A stretch of 64,000 bases of DNA, from positions 19,219-83,218 of the forward strand of contig NZ_JALJDX010000209.1 of the NCBI RefSeq assembly GCF_022952855.1, in the 5' to 3' direction. Below are positions 1-7,520 of this stretch, piece by piece. The number at the start of each line of letters is the position of its first letter. The first letter of the stretch is position 1. The DNA comes from Pseudomonas sp. RGM2987 (lineage in GTDB: Bacteria > Pseudomonadota > Gammaproteobacteria > Pseudomonadales > Pseudomonadaceae). Under the pieces are notes generated by a model. It did no database searches. It was not told where the DNA came from and saw only the letters and a program-made list of their open reading frames with translations. Both the position numbers and the translations under genes were made by a program.

Positions 1-397
1 GCGGCCCATCGGCGGTGTTTTCCTTTTTCCAGAACGGTGCGCGGGTCTTGAGGTAGTCCATGACAAAGGCGCAGGCGTCGAACGCCGCCTGGCGATGGGC
101 GCTGGCTGCAGCGACGAAGACGATCGGCTCGCCCGGTTCCAGGGCGCCGATGCGGTGCAGCACTTCCAGCTTGAGCAGCGGCCAGCGCTGCCCGGCCTCG
201 GTGGCGATCTTGGCCAAGGCCTTTTCGGTCATGCCCGGGTAGTGCTCCAGGAACATCCCGGACACATCGAGGCCGTCGTTGAAGTCCCGCACGTAGCCGA
301 CAAAGCTCACCACCGCCCCCACCCCGACGTTGGCCGCATGCATCGCGTTGACTTCAGCGCCCGGGTCGAACGGCTCGGCCTGTACACGAATCGCCAT
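1..397 (-). CDS. moaE: Molybdopterin synthase catalytic subunit MoaE (3' end cut by window edge)
   Basis: MoaE is the large subunit of molybdopterin synthase. With thiocarboxylated MoaD it inserts the two dithiolene sulfurs into precursor Z (cPMP) in the cytoplasm. The visible 132 codons start at the ATG complement at 395-397, three bases after the moaD stop. They end in the family's active-site segment DYLKTRAPFWKKE, whose first and later lysines correspond to the catalytic lysines known in E. coli MoaE. Roughly the last 15-20 residues lie beyond base 1. It is the third gene of a moaC-moaD-moaE run with almost no spacing, so it is probably co-transcribed and translationally coupled. The identity is secure; only completeness is unknown. 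Confidence 0.93.
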   Translation of the reverse strand, partial: MAIRVQAEPFDPGAEVNAMHAANVGVGAVVSFVGYVRDFNDGLDVSGMFLEHYPGMTEKALAKIATEAGQRWPLLKLEVLHRIGALEPGEPIVFVAAASAHRQAAFDACAFVMDYLKTRAPFWKKENTADGP

Positions 398-400
398 GGC

Positions 401-643
401 TCAGCCTCCGGTCACGGTGGGGAAAAACGCGACTTCGTCACCGTCGGCCAGGGGCTCATCGAGCTGGCACAGGTCTTCGTTGCGGGCGCACATCAGGTTT
501 TGCTCCCTGAGTACCTCGGCCCCCTCACGCTGGGCAAGCAGCGCACGCACGTCATCAACCGTGGCGAAGTCGCCTTCCACCGCAACCGAGTCCACGCCCA
601 GCGCCTCACGGTAACGGGCAAAGAATTTCACGGTGATTTTCAT
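401..643 (-). CDS. moaD: Molybdopterin synthase sulfur carrier subunit MoaD
   Basis: This is an 80-residue ubiquitin-fold sulfur carrier. It begins [13 protein letters not shown] and ends in the diagnostic di-glycine (TVTGG), whose C-terminal glycine is adenylated and thiocarboxylated before sulfur transfer in the MoaE complex. The length is normal for the family. The start codon overlaps the moaC stop by four bases (ATGA arrangement), and moaE follows after three bases. This gene order and packing are typical of a cotranscribed molybdenum cofactor operon. A longer in-frame upstream extension only reads moaC in another frame and was not used. Confidence 0.95.
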   Translation of the reverse strand: MKITVKFFARYREALGVDSVAVEGDFATVDDVRALLAQREGAEVLREQNLMCARNEDLCQLDEPLADGDEVAFFPTVTGG

Positions 644-1113
644 TGTGCATCCGCCTGGAAGTGGCCGCTCTTGCCGCCAAGTTTCTCCAGCACCCGCACG
701 CCCTCGATGGTCATGCCCCGGTCGACGGCCTTGCACATGTCGTAGATCGTCAACGCGGCGACGCTGGCGGCGGTCAGGGCTTCCATCTCCACCCCGGTCT
801 GTCCCGACAGTTTGCAACGGGCAACGATGCGCACCAGGTCGTCCCCTGCGGCGTCGAGCTCGACCTTGACGTTGGTGAGCATCAGCGGGTGACAGAGCGG
901 AATCAGGTCGCTGGTCTTCTTCGCAGCCTGGATACCGGCGATGCGCGCCACGGCGAACACATCGCCTTTGGGATGACCGCCGCTGACGATCATCTGCAGG
1001 GTGGCGGGCAACATGCGCACAAAGGCTTCGGCCGTGGCTTCACGGAACGTCACGGCCTTGTCGGTCACGTCGACCATATTGGCGCGACCTTGGGAATCGA
1101 GATGAGTCAGCAC
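640..1113 (-). CDS. moaC: Cyclic pyranopterin monophosphate synthase MoaC
   Basis: MoaC converts 3',8-cyclo-7,8-dihydro-GTP (made by MoaA) to cyclic pyranopterin monophosphate, the first committed steps of molybdenum cofactor synthesis. The 157-residue product begins [19 protein letters not shown]. It carries the family's [10 protein letters not shown] segment (about residues 68-77) and the KAVDRGM segment near residues 127-133, which contribute the active-site Lys, His and Asp residues in known structures. The length matches the family. It is the first gene of the moaCDE run, and the REP doublet and a terminator at 1225-1360 lie upstream of it. No moaA or moaB is visible here. Confidence 0.96.
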   Translation of the reverse strand: MLTHLDSQGRANMVDVTDKAVTFREATAEAFVRMLPATLQMIVSGGHPKGDVFAVARIAGIQAAKKTSDLIPLCHPLMLTNVKVELDAAGDDLVRIVARCKLSGQTGVEMEALTAASVAALTIYDMCKAVDRGMTIEGVRVLEKLGGKSGHFQADAQ

Positions 1114-1224
1114 AGGGTTACTCCTGATGAGGAGTGTCGATTGTAAACCTGTGGGTCAGAAACCGGCACGCCTGATTGTCGCACCTGAGGTGCGCTGTAA
1201 TTTCCCAGACACCGCATATCCCCT

Positions 1225-1314
1225 TGTGGGAGCGGGCTTGCTCGCGAATGCAGTGGGTCAGTTGATCAACAGGCGTCTGACACACCGCTTTCGCGAGAAA
1301 GCCCGCTCCCACAG
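1225..1314. repeat. REP doublet (REPIN), GTGGGAGCGGGC type
   Basis: Two inverted copies of the core GTGGGAGCGGGCTTGCTCGC-like palindrome face each other across about 45 bases of less conserved sequence. The right copy is slightly degenerate (CGAGAAAGCCC instead of CGAGCAAGCCC). It lies between moaC and the phoH-like gene. Such doublets are mobilised in trans by RAYT transposases in pseudomonads; no RAYT gene is in this window. Confidence 0.92.
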
Positions 1315-1330
1315 GGTTATGTGCAAGGCG

Positions 1331-1360
1331 AAAAAACCGGGCGGCCATAGGCCGTCCGGT
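1331..1360 (-). terminator. Rho-independent terminator of the phoH-like gene
   Basis: Read on the minus strand there is an 11-bp near-perfect GC stem (ACCGGACGGCC ... GGCCGCCCGGT) with a three-base loop, followed at once by six T residues. It lies ten bases past the stop of the PhoH-family gene, the ideal place to end that transcript. Confidence 0.9.
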
Positions 1361-1369
1361 CTGGTTGGG

Positions 1370-2764
1370 TTACAGGTGCGATTCGGCGTATTCGGCCAGG
1401 ATCGAGCGCGGTACGCCTTGCAGGGTGATGTGGACCCCGTTGGGGAAGTCCTTGAAGCGTTCGGTCAGGTAGGTCAGCCCGGAACTGGTCGCGGACAGGT
1501 AAGGGGTGTCGATCTGCGCCAGGTTACCCAGGCACACCACTTTGGAACCGGCACCGGCACGGGTGATGATGGTTTTCATCTGGTGCGGGGTGAGGTTCTG
1601 GCATTCGTCGATCAGGATCAGGCTCTGCTGGAAGCTGCGGCCGCGGATGTAGTTGAGGGATTTGAACTGCAACGGCACTTTGCTGAGGATGTAGTCGACG
1701 CTGCCATGGGTGCTTTCGTCATCCATGTGCAAGGCTTCGAGGTTGTCGGTGATGGCCCCCAGCCAAGGCTCCATTTTTTCCGCCTCGGTGCCGGGCAGAA
1801 AGCCGATCTCCTGGTCCAGGCCCTGCACGCTGCGGGTGGCGATGATGCGCCGGTAGCGCTTGCTGACCATGGTCTGCTCGATGGCGGCGGCCAGAGCCAG
1901 GATGGTCTTGCCGGAACCTGCGGCACCGGACAGGTTGACCAGGTGGATGTCCGGATCGAGCAAGGCAAACAGCGCCAGGCTCTGGTAGATGTCACGAGGC
2001 TTGAGGCCCCAGGCTTCCTGATGCAGCAGGGGTTCCTGGTGCAGGTCAAGAATCAGCAGTTTGTCGACCTGGATTTCCTTGATCCAGCCGACGAATCCTT
2101 GTTCGTCGATGATGAATTCGTTGATGTGCACCGCCGGCAGGTTGTCGATCAGTTGCACCTGGTGCCAGGTGCGGCCGTGGTCCTGGCGGGTTTCGACCTT
2201 GCTCACGCGGTCCCAGAAGGAGCCGGTCATGGTGTGGTAGCCGTTGGGCAACAGCGAGACATCGTCAACCAACTGGTCGGTGCTGTAGTCCTCTGCCGCG
2301 ATCCCGCAGGCGCGGGCCTTGAGGCGCATGTTGATGTCTTTGGTCACCAGCACCACGGCTTGATCCTTGTTGCGCGCGTGCAGGTCGATCAACTGGTTGA
2401 TGATGATGTTGTCGTTCAGGTGTTCAGGCAGCACCAGGTTGGGCTCGGTGCGTTTGCTCATCAGGATCGACAGCAAGCCCTTGGGGCCACCTTTGCCACG
2501 CTGGATCGGCACGCCCAGCTCGACGTCTTCCGGGGAGGCATCGCCCAGGGTCTTGTCGATCAGGCGGATTGCCTGACGGCATTCGGCCGCAACGCTGTGG
2601 TGCCCGCTCTTGAGTTTGTCCAGTTCCTCAAGCACGGTCATCGGGATGGCGACGTGGTGTTCTTCGAAGTTCAGGAGCGCGTTTGGATCGTGGATCAATA
2701 CGTTGGTATCGAGTACATAGAGGATTGGCTGGTTGGAGGAAGGGCTACGTCCGTGGTCATCCAT
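1370..2764 (-). CDS. PIN domain-PhoH family ATPase
   Basis: This 464-residue cytoplasmic protein has an N-terminal PIN nuclease domain (about residues 13-150) and a C-terminal PhoH P-loop ATPase domain. The PIN domain begins ILYVLDTNVLIHDP, with the first catalytic Asp in DTNV, and has further acidic positions such as LEELD and VTKDIN. The PhoH domain has Walker A GAAGSGKT (about 278-285) and Walker B LILIDECQN (about 384-392). Fusions of this kind are known as predicted ATP-dependent RNA helicase/ribonucleases (PhoH2/YlaK class). The start is preceded by AGGTGA six bases upstream. It is followed by a strong terminator, so it is probably monocistronic. The domain call is certain; the physiological role in Pseudomonas is not established. 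Confidence 0.93.
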   Translation of the reverse strand: MDDHGRSPSSNQPILYVLDTNVLIHDPNALLNFEEHHVAIPMTVLEELDKLKSGHHSVAAECRQAIRLIDKTLGDASPEDVELGVPIQRGKGGPKGLLSILMSKRTEPNLVLPEHLNDNIIINQLIDLHARNKDQAVVLVTKDINMRLKARACGIAAEDYSTDQLVDDVSLLPNGYHTMTGSFWDRVSKVETRQDHGRTWHQVQLIDNLPAVHINEFIIDEQGFVGWIKEIQVDKLLILDLHQEPLLHQEAWGLKPRDIYQSLALFALLDPDIHLVNLSGAAGSGKTILALAAAIEQTMVSKRYRRIIATRSVQGLDQEIGFLPGTEAEKMEPWLGAITDNLEALHMDDESTHGSVDYILSKVPLQFKSLNYIRGRSFQQSLILIDECQNLTPHQMKTIITRAGAGSKVVCLGNLAQIDTPYLSATSSGLTYLTERFKDFPNGVHITLQGVPRSILAEYAESHL

Positions 2765-3101
2765 ACTCGGTCACCTATGTGGGGGCCATTCGACGCAATA
2801 CCGTGACAGTGCTGCGCCTCGAAGTAGCCACCGAATTCACCCGCAAGGCTTGAGGTGAAGTGCACACAATCTGGGTCTTGGAAGACGCCACCTGTGTTGC
2901 AGGTTTCGGCGGTCTGACTTCTTGATACTCCAAAAACCATGACAGGAAAAAGCACTTTGACGCTTTTTTGAAGTTTATTTTGCAGAGTGACGAATAACCC
3001 TTGGCGTACCGCCGTCGCGCCGTTAAAGTCGGAAGTCCGGTCGTCATGAATGTGCGCCGGTTTTTCCCCCTTCCCCAATGTTTCCGGGCCTTTCAGGCTT
3101 T
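2765..3101. other. Intergenic region between two minus-strand genes
   Basis: No convincing gene is present. A 90-codon minus-strand reading frame at 2775-3047 has no protein-like character and I recognise nothing in it. The segment should hold the promoter of the PhoH-family gene and the 3' end of the polysaccharide-deacetylase transcript, including the AT-rich hairpin at 2946-2969. Confidence 0.6.
2946..2969 (-). terminator. Possible terminator downstream of the deacetylase-like gene
   Basis: On the minus strand AAAAAGC and GCTTTTT form a 7-bp AT-rich stem around an 8-base loop, ending in a T run. The stem is weak and lies about 130 bases past the stop codon, so the call is tentative. Confidence 0.4.
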
Positions 3102-4241
3102 TCAGCGAAACGCCTCCTGGCAGTCTTCCCAACCGATCCCGCTTTGCGCCGTCTGCGTCATGAGCCAGGGCAATGCCGTTTTGACGCCATCCTGCCTTGC
3201 GTTGAAGTTGATCACGCCATGGCGCCACAACAGCATCAGGGTCAGGGCACGCTGGGCACTCTGCTCGGGCTTGAGCCGACCGGTACTGTCCAGAGGGTCG
3301 ATGTCCCACAACGCCACTTGCAGGCCCTGGCTGCGGAAAAACCCTTCGGCGTCGCCCCGGCGCTGGCCTTGGGGTGGCCGGAACAGCGGCACGTAGTTTT
3401 CCGGCAGCTTGCCCTTGACCAACTCGACGCTGCGCCGCACCGAATCCTGCCAGTCCTGCCAATAACTGTGGGAGCGGAATTCCCAGCCCTGGACACCCAC
3501 GCACTGCCCTGAATACAACCCCTGGAGGCTGTTGACCGAGCGTTCCGCCAGCCGCGCCTGGATGTCCTTGCCCAACACGAAAAACGTGCCGTTCAGGTTC
3601 GACTTGCGCAGGTAATCGGCCAGCCACTGGGTATTGTCCGGTACGACATTGGCGCCACTGTCGAAGGTCAGCAGGAACAACCGGTCATTCATCTGCTCGC
3701 CGTTGCGCTCGTAATCACCGAACCGGGCGATTTCGCTGCTCGACTGCGGAAACAGAGCGGCTTTGCGCAGCAGTTCATCCCGGTATTGAGTGTGGAAGAT
3801 CTGGCTCGGCGCGGCCCACTTGATGTAGTAAGAGGTGTCATCGAGATGGAATCGGCGGGCCTCCTCGCGCAAGGTAGCCATGTCTTCTACCAGGTAACAG
3901 AACGACGCATCCTGGTCACAACTGCGCTGGGCGAAGTTGTAGCCGTCCAAGAGCCGCCGCCAGAGTCGTTCGCGAAGCGCGTCGATCGCGTCCATATTGA
4001 CGGTGCGCAGCCCCAGATATTGTTTCAACGCGGTTTCGTCCATGGCATCGGCGTCCAGCAACACCCGGGCGAACATCAGGATCTCGGCCCGCGAGGCCAC
4101 ATCGAACAGGGTCGGGCTGGTGAGTTGTTCCGGCCAGGTACTGCGATCCAGGGTGGCGACGTCGTTGGGCGCGGCCATGACGCCCAGGCTCAAGAGCCAG
4201 GCCGATAACAGAAGAACGATGCGCAAGAGGGATGTCTCCAT
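3102..4241 (-). CDS. Exported polysaccharide deacetylase-like (NodB-fold) protein with degenerate motifs
   Basis: This 379-residue protein has a clear Sec signal peptide (METSLLRIVLLLSAWLLSLGVMAA, cleavage about residue 23), so it is probably periplasmic. The second half looks like a NodB homology domain: LLTFDSGANVVPDNT, GTFFVLG, a SHSYWQD segment, RPPQGQRRGD and LWDIDPLDS. These line up with family motifs 1-4. Several expected residues are absent. Motif 1 reads TFDSG instead of TFDDG, motif 2 has H-S-Y-W-Q where a second metal-binding His is usual, and motif 5 lacks its His. It may be a divergent enzyme or a non-catalytic binder. The first 180 residues are not recognised. It stands alone between repeats. 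Confidence 0.75.
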   Translation of the reverse strand: METSLLRIVLLLSAWLLSLGVMAAPNDVATLDRSTWPEQLTSPTLFDVASRAEILMFARVLLDADAMDETALKQYLGLRTVNMDAIDALRERLWRRLLDGYNFAQRSCDQDASFCYLVEDMATLREEARRFHLDDTSYYIKWAAPSQIFHTQYRDELLRKAALFPQSSSEIARFGDYERNGEQMNDRLFLLTFDSGANVVPDNTQWLADYLRKSNLNGTFFVLGKDIQARLAERSVNSLQGLYSGQCVGVQGWEFRSHSYWQDWQDSVRRSVELVKGKLPENYVPLFRPPQGQRRGDAEGFFRSQGLQVALWDIDPLDSTGRLKPEQSAQRALTLMLLWRHGVINFNARQDGVKTALPWLMTQTAQSGIGWEDCQEAFR

Positions 4242-4306
4242 AACGAAAGCCGCGGCGGCATCATAGCCGATCCTGGGGTGACGACTTCGCTACTCGAGTC
4301 TGCTTT

Positions 4307-4403
4307 TGTGGCGAGGGAGCTTGCTCCCGCTCGAGCGCGAAGCGGTCGCCGGCATTTCTGGGGCTGCTTCGCAACCCAGCGGGAGCAAGCTCCCTCGCCA
4401 CAA
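4307..4403. repeat. REP doublet, GTGGCGAGGGAGC type
   Basis: Inverted copies of GTGGCGAGGGAGCTTGCTCC lie about 95 bases apart end to end, with inner arms GGGCTGCTTCGCAACCC-like. This is the second REP class in the window. It sits between the divergent deacetylase-like gene and yaaA. Confidence 0.92.
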
Positions 4404-4522
4404 GAGCTGGTGGCACCCAGGCCATGGACTGAATCGCCGCCACCCATCACCTATCACCCCAATAGCTGGAGTCCACCCGGACAACCCCCTAGAATCGCCG
4501 CACCTTTAAAGGAGACGATTGC

Positions 4523-5302
4523 ATGCTGATGGTGATTTCCCCCGCCAAGACCCTCGACTACGAAACACCGCCGGTCACCGAGCGTTTTACTCAGCCGCAG
4601 TACCTGGACCACTCCCAGGAGCTGATCGAACAGCTGCGCGAGCTGTCGCCGGCACAGATCAGCGAACTGATGCACGTTTCCGACAAGATCGGCGGCCTCA
4701 ACGCCGCGCGGTTCGGCAGTTGGACCCCAGCGTTCACCCCGGCCAATGCCAAGCAAGCGCTGCTGGCCTTCAAGGGCGATGTCTATACCGGGCTGGACGC
4801 ACAAAGCCTGGGCGAAGCCGACTTCGACTACGCCCAGCAACACCTGCGCATGCTTTCCGGACTCTACGGCCTGCTGCGCCCACTGGACCTGATGCAACCC
4901 TATCGCCTGGAAATGGGCACCAAGCTGGCCAACGCCCGCGGCAAGGATCTCTATGCATTCTGGGGTACACGGATCAGCGAATGGCTGAACGAAGCCTTGG
5001 TCGATCAGGGTGACGACATCCTGTTGAACCTGGCCTCCAATGAATACTTCTCGGCGGTCAAGCGCAGTGCACTTAACGCTCGGGTCATCGACACCGAGTT
5101 CAGGGACCTGAAAAATGGCCAGTACAAGATCATCAGTTTCTATGCCAAGAAGGCCCGGGGCCTGATGAGTCGCTTCGTGATCCAGGAACGGATCAACGAT
5201 CCCCAGGCACTCAAGCAATTCGATGTGCAGGGTTATCGATTCAACCCGGAGCAGTCGAGCCCGGACAAACTGGTATTCCTGCGCGACCATGCCCCGGAAT
5301 AA
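4523..5302 (+). CDS. yaaA: Peroxide stress protein YaaA (DUF328/UPF0246)
   Basis: This 259-residue cytoplasmic protein starts [14 protein letters not shown], the hallmark N-terminus of YaaA. It contains the family segments [14 protein letters not shown] ([14 protein letters not shown]) and [10 protein letters not shown], and near the C-terminus the helix-hairpin segment [11 protein letters not shown]. coli YaaA limits free iron and oxidative DNA damage during peroxide stress, and DNA binding has been reported. The ATG is preceded by AAAGGAGA at good spacing. In P. aeruginosa a yaaA homologue also lies just upstream of algD, so the neighbourhood is conserved. Family assignment is strong; function follows E. 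coli. Confidence 0.93.
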   Translation: MLMVISPAKTLDYETPPVTERFTQPQYLDHSQELIEQLRELSPAQISELMHVSDKIGGLNAARFGSWTPAFTPANAKQALLAFKGDVYTGLDAQSLGEADFDYAQQHLRMLSGLYGLLRPLDLMQPYRLEMGTKLANARGKDLYAFWGTRISEWLNEALVDQGDDILLNLASNEYFSAVKRSALNARVIDTEFRDLKNGQYKIISFYAKKARGLMSRFVIQERINDPQALKQFDVQGYRFNPEQSSPDKLVFLRDHAPE

Positions 5303-5318
5303 GGCATAACCTTATATC

Positions 5319-5335
5319 GCCCCCTGATCGGGGGC
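5319..5335 (+). terminator. Hairpin after yaaA, probable terminator
   Basis: GCCCCC-TGATC-GGGGGC forms a perfect 6-bp GC stem 16 bases after the yaaA stop. The following TTCGATC is only weakly T-rich, so termination efficiency is uncertain. Confidence 0.6.
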
Positions 5336-5380
5336 TTCGATCAAAGTCTCATTTGTCATCTTACTTACCCGCCCACTTCG

Positions 5381-5602
5381 TCAGCTCCCTGACGCCAATA
5401 AATCGTCCCACTCCATCGCTAACTTTTCTTTCACTCGACACTCGTCAGTTTTTTGCGTAGTGGCACCAAAAATTTTTACCAGTAGTGGCACAAAAATATC
5501 GACCCCGCTTAACTCCCCATCAATAAAGGCCAAAACAGCCCGTGCCATCATATTGCAAGTAGTGCCATCTTCTAAAATATTTCGAAAAATTTCGAAAATC
5601 AC
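5381..5602 (-). CDS. Doubtful 73-codon reading frame upstream of algD
   Basis: The GTG-initiated frame encodes a peptide beginning MIFEIFRNILEDG, with a hydrophobic middle (about residues 30-47) and a charged C-terminus (KEKLAMEWDDLL). It has no ribosome-binding site in the bases before the GTG, lies in the AT-rich algD upstream region, and belongs to no family I recognise. The direct repeats in the DNA fall in different codon frames, which argues against selection as a coding sequence. It is listed only so that it can be tested. Confidence 0.15.
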   Translation of the reverse strand: MIFEIFRNILEDGTTCNMMARAVLAFIDGELSGVDIFVPLLVKIFGATTQKTDECRVKEKLAMEWDDLLASGS

Positions 5603-5985
5603 GATGAGCGGATAGGAACTATGTCAATTTGCACGGCTCATACCACCCGTAACGATTCTCGCCGCGTCTGTAAGAGAAAACTTACATGGGATGTCGACCA
5701 CAGTAACCAAGTTGTCACGACAACTAAGCGAAACGGTCGCCTTAATGAACCCAAGATGGAAGGACAGGAGATAACGCACCATAACTATCCCCTACAAGGC
5801 CAAGGCTGCGCCCCTATAACGTGCTCACCCGAGCACACAAGCTTCTGATTTTGTGGGCTTTTTGCCAGAAGTCAGAAGTGTAGGACCTTTGCACGGACGT
5901 TCCCGACAACGAGGACAGGCTGCATAACAGGGCAGGTCATAACAACTAGGCCGCTTTGCGCACAACTTGAGTGCAATTATTTAGA

Positions 5986-6047
5986 CACTCGGAACTTTGT
6001 ATGCCTGCACACGGCACTGTGGCGCCTGCATTCCACACTTCCGAGTG
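5986..6047. repeat. 9-bp inverted repeat overlapping the algD -35 candidate
   Basis: CACTCGGAA at 5986-5994 is matched exactly by its complement TTCCGAGTG at 6039-6047. The left arm overlaps the GAACTT hexamer of the putative AlgU promoter. It may be a two-site operator or a leader RNA/DNA structure; no regulator can be named from sequence alone. Confidence 0.6.
5991..6019 (+). promoter_or_regulatory. Candidate AlgU (sigma-22/RpoE-type) promoter of algD
   Basis: GGAACTT at 5991-5997 matches exactly the -35 element (GAACTT) used by AlgU at P. aeruginosa algD. A -10 would fall near CACTGT at 6015-6020, which is a poor match to the TCTGA-like consensus. The position, about 115 bases before the algD start, is reasonable. 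The -35 is convincing and the -10 is not. Confidence 0.45.
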
Positions 6048-6077
6048 CACGATGACCGCTGAACACTATTAACTCCG

Positions 6078-6090
6078 GCCATTTAATGGC
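6078..6090. promoter_or_regulatory. 13-bp palindrome just upstream of the algD start
   Basis: GCCATT-T-AATGGC is a perfect 6-bp inverted repeat around one base, 22 bases before the algD ATG. Its GGCCATT half resembles the first half of the AmrZ site reported upstream of P. aeruginosa algD, but the location differs. It could be an operator or a small leader hairpin near the ribosome-binding site. Confidence 0.45.
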
Positions 6091-6112
6091 GTGAAAAACA
6101 GAGGTAAATGCG

Positions 6113-7429
6113 ATGCGCATTAGCATATTTGGTTTGGGTTACGTCGGTGCAGTATGTGCCGGTTGCCTGTCTGCACGGGGCCATGATGTAGTTGGCGTAG
6201 ATGTCGCCAAAGACAAAATCGACATGATCAACGCCGGTAAATCGCCGATCGTTGAACCGGGTCTTGGCGAACTGCTGGCACAAGGCATTCAAACAGGTCG
6301 ACTGCGCGGCACTACCAACTTCGCCGAAGCTATTCGCGATACTGACCTGTCGATGATCTGTGTCGGTACACCTAGCAAAAAGAACGGCGACCTCGAACTT
6401 AACTACATCGAAGCCGTATGCCGCGAGATCGGTTTTGTCCTGCGTGACAAAACCACCCGCCACACCATCGTGGTTCGCAGCACCGTCTTGCCGGGCACTG
6501 TCGCAAACGTTGTCATCCCGATTCTCGAAGACTGCTCCGGCAAGAAAGCCGGTGTCGATTTCGGCGTCGCGGTCAACCCAGAGTTCCTGCGCGAAAGCAC
6601 CGCGATCAAAGACTACGACCAGCCTCCGATGACCGTCATCGGCGAGTTCGACACCGCCTCCGGCGACGTCCTGCAATCGCTGTACGAAGAACTCGACGCA
6701 CCGATCATCCGCAAGGACATCGCCGTCGCCGAGATGATCAAGTACACCTGCAACGTCTGGCACGCCACCAAGGTGACCTTCGCCAACGAGATCGGCAACA
6801 TCGCCAAGGCCGTCGGCGTCGATGGCCGTGAAGTGATGGACGTGGTCTGCCAGGACAAGGCCCTGAACCTGTCCCAGTACTACATGCGCCCTGGCTTCGC
6901 CTTCGGCGGCTCCTGCCTGCCCAAAGACGTTCGCGCCCTGACCTACCGCGCCAGCTCCCTGGACGTGGAAGCGCCGCTGCTCAACTCGCTGATGCGCAGT
7001 AACGAGTCCCAGGTGCAGAACGCCTTCGACATCGTTTCCAGCCACGACAAACGCAAAGTCGCCCTGCTGGGCCTGAGCTTCAAGGCCGGCACCGACGACC
7101 TGCGCGAGAGCCCGCTGGTTGAACTGGCGGAAATGCTGATCGGCAAGGGCTACGACCTGCGCATCTACGACAGCAACGTCGAATACGCCCGCGTCCACGG
7201 TGCGAACAAGGACTACATCGAGTCGAAGATCCCTCACGTCTCGTCCTTGCTCAACTCCGACTTCGACTCGGTGATCGACAGCTCCGACATCATCATCCTG
7301 GGCAACCGCGATGAGAAGTTCCGTGCACTGACCGAGAACGTACCGGAAGGCAAGCAGGTCATCGACCTGGTCGGCTTCATGGCCAAGACCACTCATGAAA
7401 GTGGCCGGGCCGAAGGCATCTGCTGGTAA
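6113..7429 (+). CDS. algD: GDP-mannose 6-dehydrogenase AlgD
   Basis: AlgD oxidises GDP-D-mannose to GDP-D-mannuronic acid with two NAD+, the committing step of alginate synthesis in the cytoplasm. The 438-residue length is typical. The N-terminal Rossmann motif is GLGYVGAVCAGCL (about 7-19). The active-site cysteine lies in FGGSCLPKDVRAL (about residues 264-276). The C-terminal domain carries SFKAGTDDLRESP. GAGGT lies seven bases before the ATG. It is the first of twelve alginate genes in the same order as in P. aeruginosa. Expression is probably AlgU-dependent through the upstream region. Confidence 0.98.
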   Translation: MRISIFGLGYVGAVCAGCLSARGHDVVGVDVAKDKIDMINAGKSPIVEPGLGELLAQGIQTGRLRGTTNFAEAIRDTDLSMICVGTPSKKNGDLELNYIEAVCREIGFVLRDKTTRHTIVVRSTVLPGTVANVVIPILEDCSGKKAGVDFGVAVNPEFLRESTAIKDYDQPPMTVIGEFDTASGDVLQSLYEELDAPIIRKDIAVAEMIKYTCNVWHATKVTFANEIGNIAKAVGVDGREVMDVVCQDKALNLSQYYMRPGFAFGGSCLPKDVRALTYRASSLDVEAPLLNSLMRSNESQVQNAFDIVSSHDKRKVALLGLSFKAGTDDLRESPLVELAEMLIGKGYDLRIYDSNVEYARVHGANKDYIESKIPHVSSLLNSDFDSVIDSSDIIILGNRDEKFRALTENVPEGKQVIDLVGFMAKTTHESGRAEGICW

Positions 7430-7520
7430 GTCTGTTTGCCGGCCGGGGCTCGCCCCGGCCGGCCTTTCGCCTGCCTTAACCCATCGGGCCGCCCACAAGG
7501 CCCGCCCGAGATAGAGACGG

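Larger units (their letters stand above)
5303..6112. other. Long AT-richer intergenic region upstream of algD (alginate control region)
   Basis: These 810 bases are visibly lower in GC than either flank and hold no convincing gene. A 73-codon minus-strand frame at 5381-5602 with a GTG start and no Shine-Dalgarno sequence is the only weak candidate. Noticeable structure includes near-direct repeats of GTAGTGGCAC..AAAAAT at about 5458-5474 and 5484-5499, two TTCGAA palindromes at 5581-5586 and 5591-5596, a 9-bp inverted repeat at 5986-5994/6039-6047, and a 13-bp palindrome at 6078-6090. In P. aeruginosa the long algD upstream region binds AlgR, AmrZ, IHF and the AlgU holoenzyme. I infer the same role here, but I could not place AlgR sites with confidence. 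Confidence 0.7.

Noticed and set aside
1127..2806. 559-codon plus-strand open frame opposite the PhoH-family gene
   Set aside because: It is the antisense shadow of a confidently identified gene, is rich in Val/Gly/Asp/Gln as expected from the complement of high-GC codons, and has no recognisable domain.
5621..5848. 75-codon plus-strand frame in the algD upstream region
   Set aside because: The start lacks clear support, composition is not protein-like, and it ends in intergenic sequence; no family is recognised.
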